Positions 5,512 through 5,629 of a DNA stretch of 5,629 nucleotides are shown here, piece after piece (position 1 is the first letter of the stretch; the number at the start of each line of letters is the position of its first letter). The DNA lies in assembly GCA_039936115.1 (NCBI GenBank), contig JBDTIZ010000079.1, positions 1-5,629 on the forward strand, written 5' to 3'. Origin of the DNA: DATIJJ01 sp039936115 (GTDB taxonomy: Bacteria > Pseudomonadota > Gammaproteobacteria > DSM-16500). The position numbers were made by a program, and so were the translations under genes. The notes beneath the pieces are model-generated. The model was given only the letters and a program-made list of their open reading frames with translations. It was not told the DNA's origin and searched no databases.

Positions 5512-5538
5512 CTGTCACCCCGCACTTGTTGCGGGGTC
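5512..5538. repeat. Palindromic GC-rich repeat, inverted copy
   Basis: These 27 bases are the exact reverse complement of 5603-5629 and of 38-64. The core ACCCCGCA-cttgt-TGCGGGGT (5517-5537) is an 8-bp stem-loop. Together with 5588-5629 it brackets 64 nt of AT-rich DNA (5539-5602). It is the first strong hairpin after metI that could end the transcript, but no T-run follows directly. Confidence 0.85.
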
Positions 5539-5587
5539 CGGGCGTTAAGTAATAAAAAATACATTTTTATTTTTTACTGTTTTTTTT

Positions 5588-5629
5588 ATGTTTTTAATTC
5601 CAGACCCCGCAACAAGTGCGGGGTGACAG
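5588..5629. repeat. Palindromic GC-rich repeat, right copy
   Basis: These 42 bases are identical to 23-64 in the same orientation, including the T-rich lead ATGTTTTTAATTCC. The copy is cut by the window end exactly where the left copy continues into its tandem array, so whether an array also follows here cannot be seen. Confidence 0.85.

Overview
The window reads as chromosome from an AT-leaning gammaproteobacterium. TrmB and the MetN/MetI pair follow the enterobacterial proteins closely in length and motifs. Intergenic gaps carry short palindromic repeats headed by TGTCA (…TGTCATTCCC… and …TGTCACCCCGC…), a style I associate with Legionellales/Coxiella-like genomes. That placement is an impression from repeat style and gene content; no marker gene here proves it.

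Layout. Bases 1-372 hold no gene. They contain an AT-rich lead-in, one copy of a GC-rich palindromic repeat (33-64), a decaying tandem array of about nine 20-26 bp units growing out of that repeat's right arm (51-265), and an isolated strong stem-loop (311-351). Bases 373-3612 are a leftward block read in the order pncB (nicotinate phosphoribosyltransferase, NAD salvage), an unrecognised 198-residue acidic/helical protein, trmB (tRNA m7G46 methyltransferase), and a small cysteine-rich lipoprotein. The last three are tightly packed (2-nt and 22-nt gaps) and look like one operon. A perfect 13-bp inverted repeat sits in the 72-nt gap between pncB and that operon. A 156-bp divergent promoter region (3613-3768) separates pncB from the rightward genes metN and metI (ATPase and permease of a D/L-methionine ABC importer), which overlap by 32 nt. 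No metQ binding-protein gene follows metI inside the window. Bases 5447-5629 are a mosaic of at least three TGTCA-headed repeat pieces, ending in the same 42-bp sequence found near the left end.

Functionally the genes are mostly housekeeping: NAD salvage, tRNA modification and methionine uptake. The less explained parts are the cysteine-patterned lipoprotein, the orphan protein next to trmB, the repeat system at both ends, and the small operator-like palindrome between the divergent promoters. I see no convincing new defence, mobile or biosynthetic system. The repeat family and the CX3C lipoprotein are the best candidates for follow-up.
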